Positions 53,192-61,817 of a DNA stretch of 64,000 nt are shown piece by piece (the stretch's first letter is position 1; each line of letters starts with the position of its first letter). The stretch spans positions 558,001-622,000 of the forward strand of contig JAFKJK010000007.1 of the NCBI GenBank assembly GCA_017306015.1. The letters run 5' to 3'. A model generated the notes under the pieces. It was given only the letters and a program-made list of their open reading frames with translations. It searched no databases and was not told the origin of the DNA. The DNA comes from Propionibacteriaceae bacterium. GTDB lineage: Bacteria > Actinomycetota > Actinomycetes > Propionibacteriales > Propionibacteriaceae. The position numbers were made by a program, and so were the translations under genes.

Positions 53192-54562
53192 ATGACAAGG
53201 TGGTCGAACCACAAAACGACCTGGCGACTCGGGATCGGGCTCGTCGCGACAGGCATGGTGACACTCGCCGGCTGCGCCGGCGCACCCGCGCCGAACTCCA
53301 CCAGTGCCACGACGGGGGCCGCAGTCGTGGCGGGACAGTGCCCCGCGTCCGACGGCCCGGTCACCCTCAACTACTGGTCCTGGGGCGCTGGCTACGAGGA
53401 CGCGGCGAAGCTGTGGAACTCCACCCACCCCGACATCCAGGTCACCTACAGCGACATCCCCGTGGGCAACTCCGGCGGCTACCAGAAGATGTTCAACGCG
53501 GTGAAGGCGGGAACGGCACCCGACATCGGCTTCCTCGAGTTCGACAACATCGCCGCCTTCGGCAGCCAGGACTATCTGGCCGACGTGTCCGGCTACGTCA
53601 CCGATGCCCAGAAGGCGGACTTCGTCGCACCCGTGAAGAAGGCGGTCTCGCTCGGCACCGACGGAGCGATGTTCTCCGTCCCGATCGGCGGCGGTCCGAT
53701 GGCGCTGATCTACCGCAAGGACCTGTTCACCAAGCACGGCATCGACGTGCCCACCACCTGGGCGGAGTTCGAGCAGGCAGCTGCCAAGGTGCACAAGGCC
53801 GACCCGAGCGCCGTCCTGGCGAACTTCGACGGCTACGGCAACGCCAACTGGTTCGCCGGGCTGTCGTCGCAGAACAAGGCGCAGTGGTTCGCACCCGACG
53901 GCGACGGCTGGAAGGTGAGCGTGAACGACGCCGCCAGCAAGGCCACCGCGGACCTGTGGCAGCGAATGCTCGACGCCAGGAGTGCCTCCGACCTGGCGAC
54001 CTTCTCCCCCGCCTGGAGCTCGGCTCTGGCCAAGGGCAAGATCTGGTCGTGGCCGACCGCGGTCTGGGGCGCCGGTGTGGTCAAGAGCTCGGCTCCGGAC
54101 ACGTCCGGCGACTGGGCGGTCGCGCCACTGCCGACGTGGAATGCCGGCGAGAAGGTGTCGGCGACCTGGGGCGGCGGGGGCCTTTCGGTCTTCAAGACCT
54201 CCAAGCACCCGTGTGAGGCCGCGCAGTTCGCGCTGTGGATGGGCACCAGCCCGGACGCGCTGAAGATCCTGAACAAGGCCATCGGCATCTACCCGACCAC
54301 CAACACCCTGCTGGCCGACCCGCTGTTCTCCGAACCGGACAAGTTCTTCGGCGACCAGAAGATCTTCGACGTGTTCCGCGCCGCCTCCGAGGTCACCCCT
54401 GACTTCACCTGGGGGCCGTCGATGACCGACACCTACAAGGCCATCACGGACGCGTTCACCAACGCCAAGACAGCGAAGTCGTCGCTGTCGGCAGCGCTGG
54501 ACGAGGCCCAGACAGCAGTGGTGTCATCGATGCAGAAGGACGGCTTCACCGTAAGCCAGTGA
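53192..54562 (+). CDS. Carbohydrate ABC transporter substrate-binding lipoprotein
   Basis: 456 residues. Signal peptide with lipobox VTLAGC (Cys about 29), then a family-1 solute-binding protein: LNYWSWGAGYEDAAKLWN, GTAPDIGFLEFDNI, GGPMALIYRKDLF and a C-terminal SLSAALDEAQ. It delivers a sugar or oligosaccharide to the two permeases downstream. The ATG at 53192 is preceded by GAAAGGCAGG. The ligand cannot be predicted from sequence; nearby esterases suggest an acylated sugar. Confidence 0.94.
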   Translation: MTRWSNHKTTWRLGIGLVATGMVTLAGCAGAPAPNSTSATTGAAVVAGQCPASDGPVTLNYWSWGAGYEDAAKLWNSTHPDIQVTYSDIPVGNSGGYQKMFNAVKAGTAPDIGFLEFDNIAAFGSQDYLADVSGYVTDAQKADFVAPVKKAVSLGTDGAMFSVPIGGGPMALIYRKDLFTKHGIDVPTTWAEFEQAAAKVHKADPSAVLANFDGYGNANWFAGLSSQNKAQWFAPDGDGWKVSVNDAASKATADLWQRMLDARSASDLATFSPAWSSALAKGKIWSWPTAVWGAGVVKSSAPDTSGDWAVAPLPTWNAGEKVSATWGGGGLSVFKTSKHPCEAAQFALWMGTSPDALKILNKAIGIYPTTNTLLADPLFSEPDKFFGDQKIFDVFRAASEVTPDFTWGPSMTDTYKAITDAFTNAKTAKSSLSAALDEAQTAVVSSMQKDGFTVSQ

Positions 54563-54566
54563 TCTG

Positions 54567-55559
54567 ATGCCTGACCCAATCTCACCCCTGGCGGAGCCGG
54601 CCACCGCGGCCGGCTCCGCCGTGTCGGCCGACGTACGGAAGGTCCGGGGCCGGTCCGCCGATCCCTCCCGGAGGAACCGCAGGAAAAGGGCCGACCTGCG
54701 GACGGTCGCCGTCCTCACCCTCCCGTTCCTCGTCCTGTTCGCCGCCTTCTACATCGCCCCGATCCTGTACGCCATCTGGCAGAGCCTGTTCGCTCTCCGC
54801 CGCAGCGGCGCCTACCGTCCCGCCGAGAACGTGTTCGTCGGGCTCGGCAACTACGCCCAGGTTCTGACGGACCCGGCGTTCCAGCAGAGCCTGGCCAACG
54901 TCGGGCTGTACGCGATCGGTCCGTCCACCCTCACGGTGCTGATCGGCCTGCTGATCGCCCTGGTCATCGACGCGCGGGCGAACCGGCTCGGCGCCAAGCT
55001 GGCGCGAGCAGCCGTCTTCGCCCCCTACGCGGTCCCCGCCGTGATCGGCGCGACCATCTGGGGCTTCCTCTACGCCCCCTCGACCAGCCCGTTCGTCTCC
55101 GCAGCCCAGGCGGTCGGCTGGGACGTGAACCCCCTTGCCGGGCCGGTGGTCTGGCAGGTGGGCAACATCGCACTGTGGACCTACATCGGGTTCAACGTCC
55201 TGATCTTCGCCTCCGGGTTGGCGTCCATCGACCCCAGCATGCTGGAGAGCGCCCGGATGGACGGGGCGTCCTCCCTGCGGATCGCCTGGTCGATCAAGCT
55301 GCCGCTGCTGCGTCCCTCGATCGTGCTCAGCATCGTGTTCAACCTGATCGGAACCCTGCAGCTGTTCACCGAGCCGATGGCACTACGGACGCTGTCGAAC
55401 GAGATCTCCAGTGTCTGGACGCCGAACATGCTCGCCTACAGCGAGGCCGCGGCGAACCGCTACAGCTTCTCGGCAGCGGTCTCGACGCTGCTGGCGGTGG
55501 TCACGGCCGTCTTCTCGTTCGCGCTGCTGCGGGCGGCGACGAGGGGGGCCAAGTCATGA
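54567..55559 (+). CDS. ABC sugar transporter permease (MalF/UgpA type)
   Basis: 330 residues, six core transmembrane helices, preceded by a ~45-residue basic cytoplasmic leader. The EAA loop is ESARMDGASSLRIAWSIKLP (split: ESARMDGASS, LRIAWSIKLP). It forms the membrane channel with the next gene. Starts 4 bp after the binding-protein gene. Confidence 0.95.
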   Translation: MPDPISPLAEPATAAGSAVSADVRKVRGRSADPSRRNRRKRADLRTVAVLTLPFLVLFAAFYIAPILYAIWQSLFALRRSGAYRPAENVFVGLGNYAQVLTDPAFQQSLANVGLYAIGPSTLTVLIGLLIALVIDARANRLGAKLARAAVFAPYAVPAVIGATIWGFLYAPSTSPFVSAAQAVGWDVNPLAGPVVWQVGNIALWTYIGFNVLIFASGLASIDPSMLESARMDGASSLRIAWSIKLPLLRPSIVLSIVFNLIGTLQLFTEPMALRTLSNEISSVWTPNMLAYSEAAANRYSFSAAVSTLLAVVTAVFSFALLRAATRGAKS

Positions 55560-56398
55560 CCGGTCTTCGGAAGGTACAGCCGGCCAACGCGGCCGTCCTG
55601 GTGGTGATGTGCGCCTACTTCGTACTGCCGCTGTGGTGGCTCGCGGTCTCGGCGACCAAGACTCAGGGCGAGCTGGTCCAGGACTCCGGCCTGTTCTCGG
55701 CTTCGAACCACTTCCTCAGCAATGTGGCCGACCTCTACGCCCGCGACTCTGGCGTCTTCGGCCGCTGGCTGGTCAACAGCCTGCTCTACGCCGGGGTCGG
55801 CGCCGCCGTCGGCACCGTCCTGGCCGCGGCCGTCGGCTACGCGCTCAGCAAGTACCGCTTCACCGGCCGGGACGCACTGTTCAACGCGATCCTCGCCGGT
55901 GTGCTGGTGCCGCCGGCGGCTCTCGCCCTGCCGCTGTTCCTGATGTTCAGCCGGGTCGGCCTGACCAATACCTACTGGGCGGTGCTCCTGCCCAGCCTGG
56001 TCAGCCCGCTGGCGGTGTACCTGGCCAGGGTGTCGATCGATGCGGCCGTGCCGGACGAGGTCGTCGAGGCGGCGTCGGTGGACGGCGCGGGCGGCGTCCG
56101 GACGTTCGCCCTGATCGGGCTGCCGATGATGGGCCCCGGCCTGGTGACCATCTTCCTGTTCCAGTTCGTGCTGATCTGGAACAACTTCATGCTGCCGCTG
56201 ATCATGCTCAACGACTCCTCCCTCTACCCGGTCACCCTCGGCCTCTACAACTGGAGCGGGCAGTTCATCCAGGACCCGACGCTGGCCACCAGCGTCCTCG
56301 TCGGCGCACTGATCGCCGTGCTTCCGGTGATCGTCGGCTTCCTGTTGCTGCAGCGGTTCTGGAACACCGGACTCACCCAAGGTGCGGTGAAGTCGTGA
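55556..56398 (+). CDS. ABC sugar transporter permease (MalG/UgpE type)
   Basis: 280 residues, six transmembrane helices, EAA loop EVVEAASVDGAGGVRTFALI. The ATG at 55556 overlaps the previous stop by four bases (ATGA). No ATPase gene is in the operon; in actinobacteria a shared MsiK/UgpC-type ATPase usually serves such transporters. Confidence 0.95.
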   Translation: MTGLRKVQPANAAVLVVMCAYFVLPLWWLAVSATKTQGELVQDSGLFSASNHFLSNVADLYARDSGVFGRWLVNSLLYAGVGAAVGTVLAAAVGYALSKYRFTGRDALFNAILAGVLVPPAALALPLFLMFSRVGLTNTYWAVLLPSLVSPLAVYLARVSIDAAVPDEVVEAASVDGAGGVRTFALIGLPMMGPGLVTIFLFQFVLIWNNFMLPLIMLNDSSLYPVTLGLYNWSGQFIQDPTLATSVLVGALIAVLPVIVGFLLLQRFWNTGLTQGAVKS

Positions 56399-57396
56399 GC
56401 CAGGACGCCCTGGAGCCGGCCATCGCCGCCCACTTCGCGGAACGGGCGGCGCAGGGGACGCTCAGCGTCGCCCCGCTCGGCCCCGAGGACGCCCGGCTGC
56501 TGTCGGCGACCGGACAGGAGCTGGGCACCGCTGCCGACCAGCCGTCGGTGCCCTCGCGGGACATCGTGATCCGGCTGGCCGGCCGGGACCTGCCCGGACG
56601 GGTCTACCCGGCACCGGGAGCGAGGCACGGCGAAGCCACTCCGGTCGTGGTCTGGTACCACGGCGGCGGCTTCGTGCTGTGCGACCTCGACTCCGCCGAC
56701 GGGATCTGCTCCCGCCTGGTCACCAACACCGGCGCCACGGTCATCTCGGTCGGCTATCGCCTGGCCCCCGAGGATCCGTGGCCGGCCGCCCATGACGACG
56801 CCGCCGACGCGCTGGCATGGGTGCACGCCCACGCCGCCGAGCTGGGGGTGGATCCGGGTCGCATCGCCGTCGCCGGGGACTCGGCCGGAGCGACCCTGGC
56901 CGCATGGGCGGCGACGACCGCCGCGCACGTCCTGGGGATCCCCGTCGTCCTGCAGGTGCTGTTCTATCCGGTCATCTCCGCCCGGGCCGACTCGGGCTCC
57001 TACCGGCAGTTCGCCAGCGGGTGGGGACTCGACCGCGACGAGATGCTCTGGTTCCTGCGGCACTACGGCGTCCTGGACGGCCCCGCCAGGGACGAGTTCG
57101 ACCGCACGCTCGCCGACCCGAGACCGCCGCTGGCGCCGATCCACCTGGTCAGCGCCGAGTGCGACATCCTTCGTGACGAGGGCGAACGATACCTCGCGCA
57201 CGCCCGGGCCGCCGGTGTCGCCACCACCGGGGTGCGCCACCTCGGCGTGCCCCACGGCTTCGTCCAGCTCACCGGCCTGACGCCGCAGGCCGACGCCGCC
57301 CTCGCCGGCGCGGCGCGGGCGCTGCGGCAGGCGTTCACCGCTCGGGCCGAAGCCGCGGCTCCGGGCGTCCGCACGGCTACCCTTGGCACGAACTAG
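56395..57396 (+). CDS. Alpha/beta hydrolase, hormone-sensitive-lipase-type esterase
   Basis: 333 residues from GTG 56395, overlapping the permease stop (GTGA). HSL family: oxyanion motif HGGGFVLCD, nucleophile GDSAGAT, acid in SAECDILRDEG and histidine in VPHGF. It is likely to hydrolyse short acyl esters in the cytoplasm. Translational coupling to the permeases suggests it acts on the imported compound. Confidence 0.93.
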   Translation: MSQDALEPAIAAHFAERAAQGTLSVAPLGPEDARLLSATGQELGTAADQPSVPSRDIVIRLAGRDLPGRVYPAPGARHGEATPVVVWYHGGGFVLCDLDSADGICSRLVTNTGATVISVGYRLAPEDPWPAAHDDAADALAWVHAHAAELGVDPGRIAVAGDSAGATLAAWAATTAAHVLGIPVVLQVLFYPVISARADSGSYRQFASGWGLDRDEMLWFLRHYGVLDGPARDEFDRTLADPRPPLAPIHLVSAECDILRDEGERYLAHARAAGVATTGVRHLGVPHGFVQLTGLTPQADAALAGAARALRQAFTARAEAAAPGVRTATLGTN

Positions 57397-57406
57397 GAGG
57401 TACGGG

Positions 57407-58288
57407 ATGGCGCTCTTGAGCGCGGGCGGAGAGTGGGCTCGCGACGTCCGCAGCCCACTCGTCTTGATCGCGCAGTCTCGCGAGCAACTGCACGAGGCCG
57501 AGGGCAGGGTCGCGGACCTGGTGCTCAACGACCCCGGCTTCGTGGTCCAGGCGACGGTCTCGCAGGTCGCCCAGGCCGCCGACACGTCGGACGCCACCGT
57601 GGTCCGGTTCTGCCGTTCCGTCGGCTTCCGCGGCTTTCCCGAGCTGCGGATGGCGCTCACCAGGGACATGACCAGGGCCGAGGAGGTGGGCAGCGCCCGC
57701 GGACACGTCGACCCGCTGCTGCCCACCGACCAGGCCATCGTCACGTACTTCTCGGCACAGCGCGTGGCCCTGGGCAACACCATGGAGATCCAGCAGGCCT
57801 CCGTCCTGGAGGAGGCGGTCGCTGCGATCGCCGGCGCCACCGTCTTGTTGATCCTCGGGGACCGGCAGCGGTCGGCCCTCGCCAAGGAGGCCGAGCGGCG
57901 GTTCAGCTCGATCGGCATTCCGTCCCACGCGGTCTCCGAACTCGAGTCGCTCACCGGGGTGCTGACCCGGCTCCGGCCCGGTGCGGTACTGCTGGTCCTT
58001 CCCGGGCCCGTCGCGCCCGCCCCGTTCCTCCGAGTGACCCAGCTCGCCAAGGAGCGCGAGGTGTCCTCGATCGTCGTCTCGCCCTCGGTCACCGACGAGA
58101 TCGCCTCCCTGGCGGACGTCTTCATCGCGATCCACTCCGGCAACGTCACCGTCGGCACGATCACGATCGAGTCGCTGGTCTCCGAACTCGCGCTGATGGA
58201 GGCGCTGGTTGTCGGCACTGCGCAGCAGGATCACGCCCGCACCTCCACCGCGATGAGCCTGCTCCAGGATCCGGCACTCCAGCCCTGA
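57407..58288 (+). CDS. RpiR-family (HTH-SIS) transcriptional regulator
   Basis: 293 residues from ATG 57407 (AGGAGGT upstream). HTH_6 domain at about 25-95 (VSQVAQAADTSDATVVRFCR) and SIS sugar-phosphate-binding domain at about 120-260. It senses a phosphosugar and probably controls this operon through the GAAAT-GAA-ATTTC site. It starts 11 bp after the esterase gene. Confidence 0.93.
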   Translation: MALLSAGGEWARDVRSPLVLIAQSREQLHEAEGRVADLVLNDPGFVVQATVSQVAQAADTSDATVVRFCRSVGFRGFPELRMALTRDMTRAEEVGSARGHVDPLLPTDQAIVTYFSAQRVALGNTMEIQQASVLEEAVAAIAGATVLLILGDRQRSALAKEAERRFSSIGIPSHAVSELESLTGVLTRLRPGAVLLVLPGPVAPAPFLRVTQLAKEREVSSIVVSPSVTDEIASLADVFIAIHSGNVTVGTITIESLVSELALMEALVVGTAQQDHARTSTAMSLLQDPALQP

Positions 58289-58297
58289 GACGTCGCC

Positions 58298-60169
58298 ATG
58301 GCCACCATCGGCATCTCGATCGGCTCGCAGTGCCTGGGAATCACCGATCCGGGCTGTGTCGGGGTCCCGGTCTGGCGTGCCGAGTTCGGACGGGACGGGC
58401 ACAGCACCCGGCTCCTCGACCTGGCGTCGCTGGACGGGCTGCGCGAGATGTGGACGTGCGACGCCGTGGTGCTGGTCAGTGACGGCAGCTACCCGGAGGC
58501 CAATCTCGCGCTGACGCTGGCCAGCCTGACCGCGTGGTGCCGGCGAGGCGGCGTCCTGGCGACGGTCGGCGGAGCGCCGTTCCTGGTCTCCCAGCGTCCG
58601 GACGGAGCGGTCGCCGACCCCGGCGTGGCAGTGGACGTGACCGAGTGCCTGGTGTCGAGCACCCTTGAGGAGGTCGAACTGCGGCTCACTCGGCTCGGCC
58701 GCGAACTGCTGGGCGCCGGCGCCCTCCCGGCCAGCCTGCTGGAACTGGATCTCGGCTCGCGCCTGCCGCTCGCCCTGTACTCCCCCGCTCAGGCCGACGA
58801 GGTCGCCGCGGAGTCCACTCGCGGCGAGGCGGTGCTGTCGGCTTTCCAGCTCGGGCAGGGCTGGTGGGTGACCTGGGGTGCGGCCGTACAACCCGGCTAC
58901 GCAGCGACGATCGTCCGAGGTGTCGCCGGGCTGGTCCGTCGGCACCTGCCGTCCGCTCCCCCGGCACGGCCGGGGATCGTCCTGGACCCGCTGCGGCGTC
59001 GGCTCGACCACGGCGACGACGAGGTGCTCGGGCTCGCTGAGCTGAGCTCGGCGCCGCTGGAACTCGTCGACCAGGACACCTCGGTCCGGTGGAGCGGGAC
59101 CGCGGACGCGGACGGTGTGGCCCGGTTCCGGGTGCCGGCCACCCTGCAGCTGTCGAGCCTCGGCGTCCTGCATCCCGACCTGCCCGACAGCGGCTTCTCC
59201 CTCGTCGCGCCGGCGCCGAGCGCGTCCCCCGCGCTCGGCGCGGTCACTGCCGAGCCCGCCGACTTCGACACCTTCTGGGCGGACCGGCTCGCCGAACTGA
59301 ACGCGGAACCGCCGGACTTCGAACTCACCGCGTTCCCGCGATTCACGACCGCGGCCTTCACCGGGCACCGGCTGCGCTACCGCGGCGCGGGCGGCCTGGC
59401 GATCACCGGGGTGGTGACCGTCCCCCGCTCTGGCGAGCCGGCTCCCGGCGTCCTGGCGATCCCGGGCTATGCGTCCGCCGGTATCACCGAGCACCTGACC
59501 GAGTTCGCGGACCGGGCGGTCGTCGCGTCCATCGACGTCCGCCAGGTCGGCTCGATCCTGCGGCCGCCGGGGCGAGGTCGGGGGCCACTCTGCGAGGGCC
59601 TGGACCACCCGGACCGGGCCGGCATGATCGCGGCGGCACTGGACGCCGTCCGCGGCTTCCAGGTGCTCGCCGGACTCTGTCCCGGCGGACCCACCGCGAT
59701 CTACGGGCACAGCCAGGGCGCGACGCTCGGGCTGGCTGTGGGCGCGCTCTGCCCGGACGCAGCCGGTGTGGTCGCCGGCGTGCCGTTCCTGGTCAACCTG
59801 CAGCACAACCTGCCCCGGTGCTCGACCGATCCCTACGTCGAACTGCGCTGGCACCTTGAGCGGCATCCGGAGCAGGAGGGTTCCGGGCTTCGGACCCTTT
59901 CCTACCTGGACCCGCGGTTCTTCCTGCCGCGGCTCAAGCGACCCTGCCTGCTCACCCTCGCACCGGACGACGACGTGGCTCCCGGGATGGAACTGGCCGG
60001 CGTCGCCGCGTCCTGCCCGGGTGTCCGGCTGGTCGTCCGCGGTGGAGGCCACATCGTGCCGTACCTGCCCGAGCAGCGGAGGCTGGCGGGAGGCTTCCTC
60101 CACCAGGTCCTGGGACTGCCCGGCGCAGAGGGGGACGAGCTCGCCGCGGCCGCTCAGCCCTCGCGATAG
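58298..60169 (+). CDS. GATase-like domain fused to acetyl-xylan-esterase/cephalosporin-deacetylase-type hydrolase
   Basis: 623 residues. The N-terminal ~220 residues resemble the glutamine-amidotransferase-like fold of sugar-active proteins (CDAVVLVSDGSYPE, TAWCRRGGVLATVGGAPFL) without a catalytic Cys-His pair that I can identify. After a beta-rich linker, an AXE1-type hydrolase begins near 325 (FDTFWADRLAELN). It has nucleophile GHSQGATLG, acid in LAPDDDVAPG and histidine in VRGGGHIVPY. It probably removes acyl groups from the imported glycoside. It ends inside the convergent fixX gene (16-base overlap). Confidence 0.8.
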   Translation: MATIGISIGSQCLGITDPGCVGVPVWRAEFGRDGHSTRLLDLASLDGLREMWTCDAVVLVSDGSYPEANLALTLASLTAWCRRGGVLATVGGAPFLVSQRPDGAVADPGVAVDVTECLVSSTLEEVELRLTRLGRELLGAGALPASLLELDLGSRLPLALYSPAQADEVAAESTRGEAVLSAFQLGQGWWVTWGAAVQPGYAATIVRGVAGLVRRHLPSAPPARPGIVLDPLRRRLDHGDDEVLGLAELSSAPLELVDQDTSVRWSGTADADGVARFRVPATLQLSSLGVLHPDLPDSGFSLVAPAPSASPALGAVTAEPADFDTFWADRLAELNAEPPDFELTAFPRFTTAAFTGHRLRYRGAGGLAITGVVTVPRSGEPAPGVLAIPGYASAGITEHLTEFADRAVVASIDVRQVGSILRPPGRGRGPLCEGLDHPDRAGMIAAALDAVRGFQVLAGLCPGGPTAIYGHSQGATLGLAVGALCPDAAGVVAGVPFLVNLQHNLPRCSTDPYVELRWHLERHPEQEGSGLRTLSYLDPRFFLPRLKRPCLLTLAPDDDVAPGMELAGVAASCPGVRLVVRGGGHIVPYLPEQRRLAGGFLHQVLGLPGAEGDELAAAAQPSR

Positions 60170-60444
60170 GCGATCCCGAACCCGCCACGCGGATAGTGCC
60201 AGGTCAGCGCCCCCGGGGCGGCGACGGCAAGGCAGGTGCCGCATTCCAGGCACGCCGCATAGTTGACGCTGATCGTTCCGTCGGGCGCCTCGCCGTACAC
60301 CTGGGCGGGGCACACCCGGACCAGGAGCTTGCCGGTGCCCGTGCTGCGGGCGATCTCCTGGTTCACCTCGATGTGGCACTCCGCCTCGTCGAGGACGTAG
60401 GAGTTCCGGGCAAGCCGGTCGGTCACCGAGCCGTACGCACTCAT
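60154..60444 (-). CDS. fixX: FixX-type ferredoxin-like protein
   Basis: 96 residues with RVCPAQVYG and CLECGTCLAVA, the Fe-S motifs of FixX/ETF-QO ferredoxin domains. It partners FixC, directing electrons from ETF to quinone. It starts 12 bp after fixC. Its last codons overlap the convergent esterase gene. Confidence 0.93.
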   Translation of the reverse strand: MSAYGSVTDRLARNSYVLDEAECHIEVNQEIARSTGTGKLLVRVCPAQVYGEAPDGTISVNYAACLECGTCLAVAAPGALTWHYPRGGFGIAYREG

Positions 60445-60456
60445 CTGTCCTCCTGC

Positions 60457-61755
60457 CTACAGCGCCCGGGCGGCGGCCCAGCCGTCGCGGGCGAGTTGTC
60501 CCAGGCCGACGCCTGACGCCTTCACCGCGCCGAGCGCCGCGCCGACGAGGTGACGGCGTGGACGCAGGTCGTGGGTGTAGATCCCGTGGAACACGTCGGC
60601 CAGCAACCTGCCGTAGTCGCCGTACATTCGCGGATTCTCCAGAAACTTGGGCGCCCTGCCGTACGTCCTCAGGTCGGCGCCGACGAAGCTGCGCTCGAGC
60701 TCCGTCCGATACGCGCCCAGCGCCTCGCCCGAGCAGTCGCCGGTGGACAGTGCGGCTGCCACCGTCCTCGCGGCGGCGAGGGCACTGCCGGCGGCCAGGT
60801 CCATGCCCCGGATCGTCAGCCCGGTGTTGAGGGTGAGGCCGGCGGCGTCGCCGATGAGCACCAGTCCGGGCCGGGTCAGGTCGCGGGCAGCCATGGCCGG
60901 CCCGTCCTCGATCGTCAGGTGGCAGCCGTACTCGAGCAGTTCGCCGCCCCTGATCAGCGGCGCGATCGCCGGATGGGCGAGGAAGTGGTCGTGCACGTCG
61001 GACGAGCTCAGGCCCCGCGCGCCCAGGTCGTCCAGGCGCAGCACCACCCCGACCGAGACCGACTCCCGATTGGTGTAGAGGAAGCCGCCGCCGGCGACCC
61101 CCTGGGTGCAGTCGCCCACGACCGCATACGCCACCCCCTCGTCGCCGGTCACCCGGAAGCGATCCTCGATCACCGGCCGTGGCAGCGCGATCACCGACTT
61201 CACGCCGACAGCCAGGTGCCGCTGCGGCTCCTTCGGGCGCACCCCGGCGTCCCTGGCCAGGAAGGAGTTCACGCCGTCGGCCGCGACCACCACATGGGCA
61301 CGCAGCTCGTCCTCGCCGGCGCGGACGCCGACGACGCGCTCCCCGTCCCGGAGCAGTCCGTCGACGCGGACGCCCGGCATCACCATGGCTCCGGCCTGTT
61401 CGCACTGCTCGGCCAGCCAGGGATCAAGCCGGGCGCGCAGCACGGTGACCGCGTTGGCCGGCTCGGCCAGGCGCTCGTCCCAGTAGTCGATGTTCACGTG
61501 CGAGTCGCCGTTCAGGAAGCTCAGCACGTTGCGGGTGATCCGCCGCTCGACGGGGGCGGACGACACGAAGTCCGGGAAGACCTCGTCCAGCACCCGGCAG
61601 TAGAAGACGCCGCCGGACAGGTTCTTCGAGCCGGGCTCCGACCCACGCTCGATCAGCACGACCTCGTGCCCGGCCTTGGCGAGCTGGTGCGCGCACACTG
61701 ATCCGGCGACACCGGCCCCGATCACGATCACGTCGAAGTCGACATCGTCACTCAT
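60457..61755 (-). CDS. fixC: FixC-type ETF:quinone oxidoreductase flavoprotein
   Basis: 432 residues. FAD motif VIGAGVAGSVCAHQLAKAGH, LIERGSEPGSKNLSGGVFY, and LVLIGDAAGLTLNTGLTIRGMD (split at GLTL-NTGL). FixC carries ETF electrons with FixX to the quinone pool and is part of electron-bifurcating FixABCX. GGAAGGG ribosome site before ATG 61755. Confidence 0.93.
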   Translation of the reverse strand: MSDDVDFDVIVIGAGVAGSVCAHQLAKAGHEVVLIERGSEPGSKNLSGGVFYCRVLDEVFPDFVSSAPVERRITRNVLSFLNGDSHVNIDYWDERLAEPANAVTVLRARLDPWLAEQCEQAGAMVMPGVRVDGLLRDGERVVGVRAGEDELRAHVVVAADGVNSFLARDAGVRPKEPQRHLAVGVKSVIALPRPVIEDRFRVTGDEGVAYAVVGDCTQGVAGGGFLYTNRESVSVGVVLRLDDLGARGLSSSDVHDHFLAHPAIAPLIRGGELLEYGCHLTIEDGPAMAARDLTRPGLVLIGDAAGLTLNTGLTIRGMDLAAGSALAAARTVAAALSTGDCSGEALGAYRTELERSFVGADLRTYGRAPKFLENPRMYGDYGRLLADVFHGIYTHDLRPRRHLVGAALGAVKASGVGLGQLARDGWAAARAL

Positions 61756-61776
61756 TCGATTCCCTTCCGGCACCGC

Positions 61777-61808
61777 CGGGTGACGGACGGACCAGCGTCC
61801 GCCACCCG
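61777..61808 (-). terminator. Intercistronic hairpin between the flavoprotein gene and fixC
   Basis: 13-bp arms (CGGGTGACGGACG and CGTCCGCCACCCG, one mismatch) around a 6-nt loop, in the 62-bp gap. It could be an attenuator or RNA-stability element setting fixCX levels relative to the upstream genes. Confidence 0.5.
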
Positions 61809-61817
61809 ACTCGGCGA

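Noticed and set aside
57377-61405. A 1342-codon open frame on the minus strand
   Set aside because: It runs antisense to the RpiR and GATase/AXE1 genes and out of frame through fixX/fixC. It is low-complexity Arg/Gly/Asp text and a shadow of GC-rich coding.
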